Source: Terana coerulea
Taxonomy: Eukaryota > Basidiomycota > Agaricomycetes > Polyporales > Phanerochaetaceae
DNA: 64,000 bases
Reading direction: 5' to 3'
NCBI GenBank assembly: GCA_024811115.1
Contig: JAKOGH010000921.1
Coordinates: 1-64,000, forward strand
Shown: positions 13,810-24,158 of the stretch, piece by piece
Numbering within the stretch: position 1 is the first letter of the stretch
Layout: each line of letters starts with the position of its first letter
The notes under the pieces: generated by a model
What the model was told of the DNA's origin: nothing
The model's database searches: none
Seen by the model: only the letters and a program-made list of their open reading frames with translations
Program-made: the position numbers and the translations under genes

Positions 13810-14696
13810 GTTTGAAGATGCTCCGCTCTTTAGTAGTCACAACGGAGACTGTTAAATCCCAGCCATGAGTCTTATTGCTCACCATATGCACAAATTGCTG
13901 GAGAAATTCAGCAAGCAACTCTGGCTGTGCAACGTAGTTGAACGACGTGCTGACAATGCCGCCGGAGTGGTCCCAGCGGATGAAACGAGCCCGATCCCGA
14001 GTAATGAAGATTTGGAAGAGGTACTTGAGATGCTGAGATGCGAACTGGTTTTACGCATATGCGGTGAGTTGCCCTCGCACCAACTGGGCATTTGTGCCCT
14101 TCCACTCACAAAGAGGTAGGTTTGGATAGTCCTTGTGCCCCTCAGGATTATCCATGGGATACTAGTCTTCGTAGCCGTCAGTCTCAATCTTCACTTTTAG
14201 GATAGTATGTGAGTGTTCGGAGTCGTGAGCTTCCAATTTCACGGTCTTGAGATCACCAATTTGCTCTCCTGGTAATAGTGCTTGAAATGCTATGTCGGGC
14301 TTGAGGTCTGTGGAGTCATCTGACTTACTGTATAACTTGTACACATGAAGTCCAGGGGTGAGGTTGGTGTGTTGAATGCTTATAATCTATGATAAATAGA
14401 TTCGGACGGTCAGAGCAGATATCGGACTTGAGTAATAACAATAATGACTTACCAGAGGGTGGTACAGATCAGCCTCAACCTTCACTTCTATAACTCCTTC
14501 AAAGTTCGCGGTAGGAGCAAGCCCAGGGGCATCATCCATCAAGTCTGCCACGAACGCTGCAGGAGGATAAGTTCCGACCCACAGGCCTCGCATCTCCTCA
14601 TCATAGTGTAGACGCTGTTCCAGTGCTGGGTTGAGCACTGCAGTATATGGTGTGCCCCTGTACACAATATAGGGCTCAGAAGCCATGAGCAGGAGG

Positions 14697-15925
14697 GAGA
14701 GGGAGGGAGGGACCCTTTGCCCGTAACGCAACCATCGGCCTCATAGCTTAGGGGACCGCCTTGACTGCTCGCGTGAGTGAGTGGCCTTGTTGACGACACT
14801 ATTGTCAGTGGCCGAGATATGTCACCAAAAGGGATGGGGCCCCTTCACTTTCACCTCTACGTGCTTCCTTCATAACAATAGCCATATACTTAATATTGGC
14901 AGGCCAACAATGAAGCTTTTTCTGAGCAGTTCTAGGTATGCTGTGAGCAGTTCCTGAAGCTTGAAGGCTCGACACGTCACTGTCAAACTGCAGATAATGC
15001 CACGATGCAAGGCTGTTGCCGTTGCCGGTCACCGTAGCAGGTTGCTCCTGGTCGCCCAAACAATTAGGATATTCCCAGTGCCCGTTTTAAACCGTCCGCT
15101 TGAGCGAGCAAAAAATGCAAGACGATGGGTTAACATACATTTCTGAGAGCGTAGCGTGAACCATTATGCACCAACAATGCATAATTCTTGCAGATCTCTG
15201 CTGCCAACCTGTATTCGGGAATACTCGGCATGAGTGCAGTGCCTCACAATTACAGCGCAAGCGCCCATGTGAGCTATTTCCTATTTGGTTAAGTATCGCC
15301 TTGGTGGCGTTCCTGTTACCAGAAATTTCGAGATTCTGAGTAAGATACTTAAGTACACCGGAGGCCCACTTCATAAGCCCTGATTCAGCTGGGATACTAG
15401 GAGTATGTGAGGCTTGAGTTGTAGTACGCTGGTAATGTGAAGTACCAGGCTGTTAGTACGCAAGCTTTACTTAATTTGTAAAAACACGCTTGGGTCGGTG
15501 CTCAACGTGCTCGCGAATTTGACAATTAAATACATTAATTTAACTGTGCACCACTTATCGAGTATTTAAGAGCCTTGGTTAGCTCGCAATAACGAGTGTT
15601 ACCGGATTCTGCCGCATAAGCAATATCATGATGAGTATTTGTGGTCACACTGGGGCCCTTTTTGGAGTTAACTAAGCGCCAAACGCGGGGATGGCCGATG
15701 CTGGGCCGGTGCTGCGGCATAATGAACAGATGGAGATGGACAACAGCGCGGCCTTTCTCTCAACTTCCACCTCTGCGCAGCCTTCGCTGGCCGTTGCTAG
15801 AAGCCTTTCCCATCGACTCCTCCTTTTCTGCATCCTCCTCGCCTACTATCTCGTATTCGGATTGAACATTGAATTACTCTGTACTTTGTCTAACTTCTAC
15901 TAGAGCCCTGTCCCTGGGATAATCT
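14697..15925. other. Intergenic stretch, no gene recognised
   Basis: About 1.2 kb with short incoherent reading frames. The last 150 bp are pyrimidine-rich and hold the presumed promoter and leader of the Bsd2-like gene. Confidence 0.3.
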
Positions 15926-17515
15926 ATGTCTTCCAACGCCCGTTATGCCCCCATACCCAATCCGCACGCCGACCCCGACGCGCAGCACGAAATGGAGGCT
16001 GCTTTCCTCGACTCGGATGACGAGGAAGACGACCAGCCTCTGATAAGATCCAACAATACGAGAAACGGCTACAGTTCATTGCCGAACGCTGAACCAGCAT
16101 CTCCACTCGCAGTGCATACGCCGTCCTCAAACGCTCCCTACGACTTCGAAAGAGTCGACTACGATGCGGACTGGGCCCAACCGCCTCCTGGTTCACCTCC
16201 GGCGGCGACTCAGTTCTTCCAGGTAGGGGCCAACGGCAACTCCAACGGCGTCATACCGGACCTTTCCAGCGTTGCAGGCGTCGCGAGAGATGCCCGAAGG
16301 AGGACTGGCGGATGGATCAGACGGGTGCTTCCTCAGACGGTGGCAGAGAGGTTGGGTGTAGGGCGCGGTCCTGTCCAAGGCGCTGTCGGTGGTGGCACAT
16401 CAAACGATGGGGTGTTCGCCAACGTCAGCGCGAAGCCATCCGGGCCCAGACGAGTTACTGAAGGTGAGCAAACTTGTACCCTGACCTTTTCTCGCATGTG
16501 AGCCGTGCATTGACATACAATCCAGGAGATAACACATACCTTGTCCCAGAAGAGGCCCAGAAGGATGCACCGCCATCTTACGCTTCCGCTCAAGCTGATG
16601 CAGTTCCCGCGTACTGGGAAACAACAATTCACGCTCCTTCCACTGGGTCTGGTCCCGGTGACGTGATGATTGATTCTCTACCCACCGGATCTGTGTTCTC
16701 GTTCCTCTGGAACATGCTGGTGTCGATATTCTTCCAGTTCATCGGCTTCCTGCTCACATATCTGTTACACACAACCCACGCCGCCAAACTGGGGTCTCGT
16801 GCCGGCTTTGGTATCACTCTCATCCAGTACGGCTTCAGGCTTCGTGGACAAGCGGAGGAGTGGAGGAAGGACCCGGCTGATGTGGACGGCTGGGGCTGGC
16901 AGTCAACGTCGCCGCAGCCAGGAGACGCAGTTTCTCCCGCACCAACCTTTAGTACAGCAGCAGAAGCCGAGGAGTACTACGCGAAGCTCATCGTCAACGG
17001 AACGGAATGGCCGTCCAGTATGCCCTCGACCAGCACAATCGAAGCGGGTAGCTTTTGGGGAGATGCTACTACGGAGTGGGTGTCGTTCTTCTTGATGACA
17101 GTCGGTGAGTATATCCATACCATCGATGCATCGAAATATGCTGATTTGCCCACACAGGGTGGTTCGTGCTTCTGACATCCCTGCTCAGCTTTTGGCGGGT
17201 GAAGCGCTGGGAAAGAGGCATATTGTCGTCCACCCTTCATCTCTGCCTGGCGCCGCGCCGACCCCTCGATCGGCGTGTTCCAACGCTTGAACATGCTGCG
17301 TACGGGCCTTGCCATCCCTTACTACCCCGGCGTTGCTCATACTTTGGACTCGGGAGGCCAACGACGCCGATGAGGAGGACGACGGCGGCGAACCCCGGGG
17401 ACAGTACGTCATCCCCGTGGATCCCAATAATCCTGAGGCGACCGATCGACTGGCTAGGGCATACGTCGATGAGGCCAGGCTGCAAAGGGCGTTGCGAGAC
17501 GCAGGGTTGCTTTGA
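15926..17515 (+). CDS. bsd2: Bsd2/Ndfip-like membrane adaptor for a Nedd4-type ubiquitin ligase
   Basis: Adaptor of the Bsd2/Ndfip family. In yeast, Bsd2 recruits Rsp5 to sort metal transporters and other membrane proteins to the vacuole. Exons are 15926-16463, 16526-17104 and 17158 onward (introns 62 and 53 bp). The acidic, disordered N-terminus is followed by a KDAPPSYAS segment with the PPxY motif that WW domains bind. Three hydrophobic spans follow: SFLWNMLVSIFFQFIGFLL, the LGSRAGFGITLIQYGF stretch, and WVSFFLMTVG joined over intron 2 to WFVLLTSLLSFW. After WRVKRWERGI the frame is uncertain. The expected family tail (acidic ADEEDD, ending ALRDAGLL) is open only in another frame up to 17515, so a small frameshift or a missed intron lies between about 17220 and 17345. 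Confidence 0.8.
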
Positions 17516-18434
17516 GCTGCCACAAACTATGGCTCACACGCCTGCCCATGGTTATACCCTCACAAGCCGGTCTTGGCGACTGATACTCGCGCTTCGTTCT
17601 TCTTGTATCCCTGGCTGTTTCCCTGTACACGTCCACATCCCCGTTGGCTCGCTAGATGACGCTGCTATCCGCTGTGTAAGCCTTTTTCCTGACGCCGTCT
17701 CGAACTTCGAACGCTACTGCCCTTCTTGTGCCGTCCTGTCACTCGTCTTAATTCATACGCTGTACTATATAATTCTTTATGGCATCTTGGTTGTGAGCAT
17801 TGTCATCCCCGTGCCGTCGACATTCATCTTCAGATTTAACTTACAACAGTCTTCGCGGGAGGTTCTGCCGGTATGTCAGTAACTTGTCGCCTAAATGTAT
17901 TTGCTCATTTCGTTTCGTTCTAGATATAGCACTTTGGCCTTGTTGTAAAAACTTCAGATGTATGCAAATCTCTGTGAGGTCATGCGAGTCTCTTGAGGCA
18001 TGCCTGATGTTTACGAGCATTGCGTGCGTTGATGAGCCCGTGGACGCAACTAGGCAACCACTCGTCATGGGCAGAATCTCACAGCACGAGGTGAGTCTTG
18101 CTAGTTCGGACTACACAGCGACTAACATCAGCGATGGGCAACCATAGCTATCGAATAACGCATACGAGCAATACTGGGATTCCAGCAACAGGCATGCCAG
18201 AGGGCGAAGCGTACGTGTGTTGAGCACAATTTGACGAACATGCTACCGCTGGTGGCCTGACCCGCCAATTGCCACGGCACTGATGGACCGTGTTTGGGCC
18301 ACCCGCCGGGGCCCTACTTAGGCCATACCATCCAACCTGATGAAGACCCCTCACTTCTTGCAGCGTTTCCCTCCTTGAATGATGTCTCGCCCTGCAAGGG
18401 AACTACGATTCTCTATCGGCGGTCGCAGTACGCT
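17516..18434. other. Intergenic, nothing firmly recognised
   Basis: The 3' flank of bsd2, then sequence leading to FunK1 copy B2. Open sequence similar to copy B1 (ILYRRSQY against IVYRGTPY) begins at about 18405, before the first in-frame ATG of B2, so a start further upstream is possible. Confidence 0.3.
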
Positions 18435-20739
18435 ATGGACAACCTGGGCGCATACGATCTCCGTCCCATATACGACAAATATATGGAAGGATTTTACGTC
18501 GGCACGGTTCCCTACACCACGATGCTAGATCACCTTCTTCCCAAACCTTCGGGAGAGGCACCCATTGCAGATTTCAGCGAAGTGCTAGCAGCAAAAAACG
18601 AGGAGGATTTATATACTGTTCTAGTGAGTAGTGCACTACGCTATCAGAGAGCCTTCCTCACGACGTTACACTTTGCGGCGACAGGTCCAAGCAACGCGAC
18701 GCGCGGGGCTTTGTCCCTCGATGCTTGTCTCCAGATGTTTGGTGGACCAAGCAAACCCTCAAGACCTGCGGCCTGATGTAAGCTTTCGACATTTACGCGT
18801 TGACGAGCTAGTAGCCTTACCAGAGGACGACCGAGACGAGGTGGCCGATCTTGCGGAAGCGGAATTACTTGCTGAAGCTAAGTTTGGGGCCGTGCATGAA
18901 GGATTCCAGGACCCATTTCCCATGGACGAGAAGACCTTGAAGAAATACATTGGCCACAGCACACTTCTCTCCCCAGCCTACTTCGCGATACGAAGAAGGC
19001 TCCCTTCACTCGTGGGCAGTTGGTCTCGTATGTCAGGGAACAGTTTATCCTGCAGCAACGTCGATTCCTGTTCACGCTGTTCATTGAAACCCACACCGCA
19101 CGCATCCTGTACTCCGACCATGCTGCCACTATCGTCACCCGGTCGTTCAACTACGTCGAAGATCCTGAGGGCCTTTCAGAGTTTCTATGGCGCATTGACG
19201 GCTTGTCCAGAGCTGAAGTTGGATGGGACGACACAACGACTCGTGCCGACAGTCGTGAAGAACCGCAGTTCCACGGCGCCGTATGCAAGCTCGTGAAGGA
19301 CGCTCTGGATACGCATAAGCGCCATTTGACTCACGGTTGTGTCGCTCTAGGACATAGGTATCCGGTATACAAGGTGTCGATACCTGCCACTGCAGGCAGT
19401 CCGGACATGCGCCTGCTCATAGGTCGACCCTTCTACACAGCGCCTATGCCTTGCGGAGATCACACTCGCATCTATTTGGCCTACGACATCGAGTCGAGCA
19501 AATTCTGTATCCTGAAGGACCAGTGGAGAGAAAGCCGTCTTAGGATGAGTAGCGAGGCCGCCACCCTGGCCAATCTCACCGCAGCTTCGGTCCCGCATCT
19601 ACCCAAGGTGACTTTTAGCGGTGGTGTGATAGGACTCGATGGCCAACTGCACAAGACGGTATCACATAAATGGGCCGCAACAGGAGCGAACTGGCGTGCG
19701 CATTGCAGAGCGATAAATGAAAGAGTGCATGAGCGAACGGTATACGAGTTCTTATACCCCCTGCAATCATTGACCCACTCAAGAGAACTTACGGCTGTCT
19801 TCACGCACATCTTGACAGGTGCGAGTCCATGATTGACTCTATCCACCGACCGCCTTATACTAATCGCCTCATATAGCCATTCAGGCTGCCTTCGAGAGAT
19901 GTGAGATCCTGAACGCCAATTTGAGTCTGGAAAATATCCTAGTCGCTGTCTCAGAGGCGGGTGATGCCTCAGGGGTGTTGTGCGGGCGGGATCAAGCAAT
20001 CCACCTGAAGGAGGAGGAAGATCCTCAAGATAGCGACTATCGTACGGTGAGCTACTACCACAACATGCCGGAAGTTTATGGCTTAATTCACCGCATTCCT
20101 TCATAGCCTGTTTGGCAATTCGTGTCAATCGCATCTCTGCTGAAACCGGAGAAAGCCCACACGCTAGTCGATGACCTCGAGTCCCATTACTGGATTCTGG
20201 TTTACGTTGGTCTACACTTCTACAAGCACTCTGGTGTTACCTTCGACGTGGGTGCCTTGTTCGACGCTCATGTGGAGATCAAGATCGGGACCGCGCATTT
20301 CACGCGAGGTGGGGAGGCAAAGCTCCAGTTCTTATCACACAACCTCTTGGATGGTGTCACATTCGAGTGCAAGCCATTTCAACAACTCCTCTCCGAACTC
20401 ACAAGGGTCTGGGCAGACTACCATACCGGTCATCGAAGGCGGGACGATGTCGCCGGCCCTTCGTTTTGGATCAAAACGTTTCGCGATGCATTGGACGCAC
20501 CCGAGAGCCAGTGGCTACCGGACGATGCTGTGGGTAAGGACCAGTACCCGCCGGAGACCCCCAATGAGAAGGAGAAGCGTATGCGAGCAGCGGCACGGTC
20601 AACGTATAGCATAACCCACATCACGGAGAGCACGAAGCGGAACCGCGCAGACATGGACTTGGACATGTGCTCGGACGAATTAGCTCAGGAGAGAGAGCGC
20701 ATGAAAAGGCCTCGGAAGTCTAAGGCAGCTCCTGATTAG
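18435..20739 (+). CDS. FunK1-like kinase, degenerate-active-site subfamily (copy B2)
   Basis: FunK1-family protein; function unknown, predicted catalytically impaired. Exons: 18435-18623, 18685-19818, 19877-20046 and 20107-20739. The N-terminal box is MEGFYVGTVPYTTML, then DLRPDVSFRHLRVDE, GQLVSYVREQF and the N-lobe LFIETHTARILYSDH. RPFYTAPMPCGDHTRIYLAYD leads to FCILKDQWRES, so the Lys of the LKDxW box is kept. The catalytic loop reads EILNANLSLENILV: both His and Asp of HRD are replaced. The NDWD block is also missing (VLCGRDQAI). The C-lobe has DDLESHYWILVYV and FECKPFQQLLSELTRVW, and the C-terminus is basic (MKRPRKSKAAPD). One frame change near 18975-18985 needs a small intron ending at 18976 or a one-base error. 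Its stop is 131 bp from that of copy A2 on the other strand. Confidence 0.75.
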
Positions 20740-20870
20740 TTACATACCTCTAGTCGAATGCAATTGTCTACATGTGTCACCGAATACGATGCACTCATGG
20801 GGTGGAGTGTTCAAAAGATCCAGCTAGTGGAGACTACAGCCGTTCGAGTATCTGATCGCCCATAAGCCAG

Positions 20871-23294
20871 CTACTGCTCGCGCTTTGCCAGCCTCTTGGA
20901 CCGCCTCAGTGGTTCTTGTCCGTAGCCGATATCCGTAGCTTTCCTCTTGGTCCCTCGTGTGGAGGGGCAAGATGCTCGTAAGGACTCGTCAGTCGAGTGT
21001 TTTTGGTCGCACGAGGCAACATTCGCCGCATTTTCATCAAGCTCCCGATCCGGCCAGCCAGCTTCTCCCAGCGCAGCGGCGAAATGTTGGAGCCAGTACG
21101 CAGGTTCAGTGGCCGATTCGAGAATGCTTGTGCCACCCTCAGCGACGTCTTCTCGAGAGGGTGCATGTCTGGCGATGTCATACTTGGACCAGGAGGAGTT
21201 GAGGCGACAAATAAGCTCGTGAAATGGCGTGCAGCTGAGACTGACATCTTCAATAGTACGTGCGTGAATGCAGCTGGTTTTGAGGAGCCCGCCTATCCGT
21301 CGGCCGTCACGGTCAATTTTCTGGTAGTCGAAGGAGGCGAGGCAGGATGCCTGATTCAATTCCACAGCGGCGAAGTGTTTCACTGCGCCGTATAAGAGAA
21401 TCCAGAAAATGGATTCCAAATCGTCTATGATGCCGTGGATGTTGTTAGGGTCCTCAAGAAGAGAGATAGACATGAAACGCCATGTTCCCTGTAACGCCAC
21501 GATTCAGAAGGAGTATGAATGGAAAGTATTGCAACATACGATGCGGGCTGTGCGTTCGGTAATTTCACCAGCCTGATCCCAATCGTTCAGCACGCCTCTG
21601 CCGTCTGCGGTAAGCATGACGTTGCCGAAACTTACGTCCCTGTGCAGGAGACCGGCAACTTCGTACGCCTTCTTGATGGCTGGCAGCGGGGATTATCGTT
21701 GGTAAATGCAGCCCGAAGGAAAACATGATACTTACCGCATAAGGCATCGTGCAATGCTTGTACGAACTCTCTTTCGTCCACGGCGGTCTGCAGAGGGTAT
21801 ACGACATCCTGCACAACTCGATGATGGACATGCCAGTCAAACTGTCCTCTACCACCGAGCTCCGCGTGTCCATTAGCCAGGTCGTCCGTCGCTGTTTGTT
21901 GTGATTCACCATCCGGATAGCGAACGTCCCCACCATATAGCACGTTAGGCAGGTGTGGCACTCCGTGTGTCCGCAGATGTCGGTACGTCCGCGACTCCGC
22001 CCAGATCTTCGAATGATCTAGTCGCCAGCTGTCTTTGAGGAACACGACCCGCTTGTCTGTGAGGTCGTACGCTAGGTAAGCCCGGGTAGCACGCCCGCGG
22101 ACCGGCGGCGGCCGTGAAAATGGTCGTTGTACGACAAGAGCGGTCCCCTTGTCCGCGGCGCGATCCCACACGTGAATCTTCCACAGGGGATACGTCCCCG
22201 TCCCGTCGAGCGTGCGTCGTGCGTGCGGTATCTGGCGCACTCCATTCGTGGCGTCTTTCATGTGCCCGAGAAATTCCTGAGCAGCGTGCGTGAAGGCGTC
22301 TCGCTCAGCCTTCGTCGGCCGCGCAACCGACGTGTCCCAGCCGCGTTCCGTGTCGTCCATGGAGGAGAACCGCCAGAGAAAGTCCGCCAGGAGATGCGGG
22401 TGCGCTACGAAATCGAACTGTTCCGTGAAAACGGCCCCGGAGTGGTCCCACCGGACAAGGCGGGCGAAACGTTCTACGATGACGACCTGAAAGAAGAAGA
22501 CCCGGTGCTGCCTTGCGAAATGGGCCTGGGCGTGAGCGATGAGACGCTTGCGGAATGCTCGTCCCTGTTTCTTCGGGCTCTTGTGCGCACTGGATGGCGG
22601 AGGGGTCGAGCTTCCGCGCCAAGGTTCCAATGAAGGGCAATCAAGGTTCAGTTTCCGTGAATTTGGAGGCTCGCTAATCTTGATGGGAGGTGAAGAAACA
22701 GTACGGGATGGCGAACTGGGGGCGATGATGATGATTTCGACGGCATTGACTTGGGAGCGTCCTCGTCGGAATCCGACGATTCGGAGTCAGCATGCTCGAC
22801 GAAGGGGTCTGCGGTGAGGCGGTGGTCAATCTCAATACATAGCTGGCTGGTTGCGAAGTCGTAGTACTCTCTGATATCCCGCGTCTTCCTGGATCGTTTG
22901 CGTGTTTTAGGCCGTTTCTTCGCAGCCAGCGCAGGGTAAAGATCCTCTGTTGCGTTGACCTTGCGTTTGTCCCTCCAGTTATGCTGACTAGTATTCCGTG
23001 CGCCACTCTTCTTGATTTTGGGTAGGAAGAGGCGCAAATCTGGACAGAGACCGTTTCGCTCGGCGGCCTTAATCTTGGGTTCATTTGTGTCAGAATCAAG
23101 ATGCAAAACATAACACCAAATACTGGGAGCGGAAAACAACTCACGAGATGTGCGCACAACTCTTGAACGGACTGCTCGGCTCCTATGACCTCAGAAAAGT
23201 CGGCAGCCGGCGTCTCGCCAAGTTCACGGTTAACTTGCATATATTCCTTGTTGAAAAGCTGCACAGGGACTGGACCAAGGAACCGTTCGGACAT
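20871..23294 (-). CDS. FunK1 fungal-type protein kinase, canonical subfamily (copy A2)
   Basis: The best-preserved kinase of the block. Exon 1 is 23294-23145 (MSERFLGPVPVQLF). Exon 2 starts at 23073 (IKAAERNGLCPDLRL) and runs through a Ser-rich linker. The main exon reads down to 21737, then 21679-21540 and 21488-20871. Seen are FFFQVVIVERFARLVRWDH, RTLDGTGTYPLWK, VVFLKDSWRLD (putative ATP-site Lys), the catalytic loop LLHRDVSFGNVMLT with intact HRD, and VLNDWDQAG with the metal-site Asp. The C-lobe starts GTWRFMSISLL and has DDLESIFWILLYG. It ends with PLRRSKRLAKREQ, a basic tail shared with copy A3 and probably a nuclear signal. The join between linker and main exon (about 22690-22780) needs either a 72-bp intron with a weak donor or a frameshift. 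Role of the family unknown. Confidence 0.82.
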
Positions 23295-23630
23295 CTCGAG
23301 CTTCAGACCCTAGGGCTTCGTAGACAAGATGGCGTGAGGCGCAGGTATGCGGAGAGAACGCTTGAGGGGCGCTGCCGCTGCAATGAGATATACGCAAGAA
23401 ACAAAGACACTCGAACAACGCATGAACCACACCGGCACTGTCACATCTGGATCAAGTCCGGAGTGGCCAAAGCATCCCCGGCCACGAAGGCGTGAAGCGC
23501 ACGGAGTTAAATGGCGTGGAAGGTGCACACAAAGAGCGGAAAGTACTAGTGAAAGGGGCGTTGAATTGGTTCGTACATAACATGAAGGTAAGAGTCAGAG
23601 TCCAGACGTGTAACCTTCACTGATAAGATA

Positions 23631-23916
23631 CACAGTGGCGACCGACCAATAAATCCTTTGGACTTATCCGGGACTTATCGCAGATACTGAAGCAAATGAT
23701 ATTTCATAGCTCCAAGTGATCCATGCTAGATACATTCAAAATGTCTCTTGGTTCTCGCATATGTCCAGCATTAATCCAGCCCATCAGAGTGACCTAGAGT
23801 GACTCTGGTGGCAATATGCAAGACATGAAGGAGCTACTTATGAGAGATAATTTGTTTCATTTTCAACCATAAGCCCCCAATAAATTTACTGGATTTATTG
23901 TCCGGTCGCCGCAGTG
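23631..23916. mobile_element. 286-bp CACTA-like MITE
   Basis: The left end CACAGTGGCGACCGACCAAT and the inverted right end (CACTGCGGCGACCGGACAAT on the minus strand) match over about 26 bp with a few differences. ATA borders it on both sides (23628-23630 and 23917-23919). CAC(A/T)G tips with a 3-bp duplication fit the CACTA (En/Spm) class. Near the left end a short direct repeat (GGACTTATC, twice) resembles subterminal repeats. No coding capacity. Confidence 0.65.
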
Positions 23917-24158
23917 ATACGATATATCACGGTCTGCAAGCGCGCACCGAACTGCCAGTGCATTTTCCTGGTGGGGACACTGTAGCGATCAAGAATGCAG
24001 TATTGTACAAGTCCATGAAATTGACTAGGTAGAGGTACTACAAGACGATAAAATACTGGATATCATGGGACTGGTAGATGTATACTAAAAATACAACGCA
24101 AGTCTCAAGCAAACAACAGGTCCATGAAACACGCCAACAGGTGAAGACGGAGCCGCAA

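Larger units (their letters stand above)
11150..14696 (-). pseudogene. FunK1-like kinase, degenerate-active-site subfamily (copy B1), decayed
   Basis: Reads leftward from ATG 14696 (MASEPYIVYRG; then MRGLWVGTYPPAAFV, the N-terminal box of subfamily B). Next come DLKPDIAFQALLPGEQ at about 14300, the N-lobe FQIFITRDRARFIRWDHSG at about 13900-14050, and YLVCRPFY at about 13110. Then AFLAYDIKRESHAIVW follows, where the usual LKDxW box reads VWNCW. The catalytic loop at about 12600 reads LLHCNLS-type, with VGNWSHA in place of NDWDHA, so His is kept but Asp is Asn. The C-lobe (SIFWI, FESKPFEQLLCDLAKCW) ends past 12001, with a DIRHITDSTR tail near 11840. Frameshifts and stops are frequent. Two 564-bp solo LTRs are inserted in it. 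The left end is approximate. It is tail-to-tail with copy A1. Confidence 0.75.
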
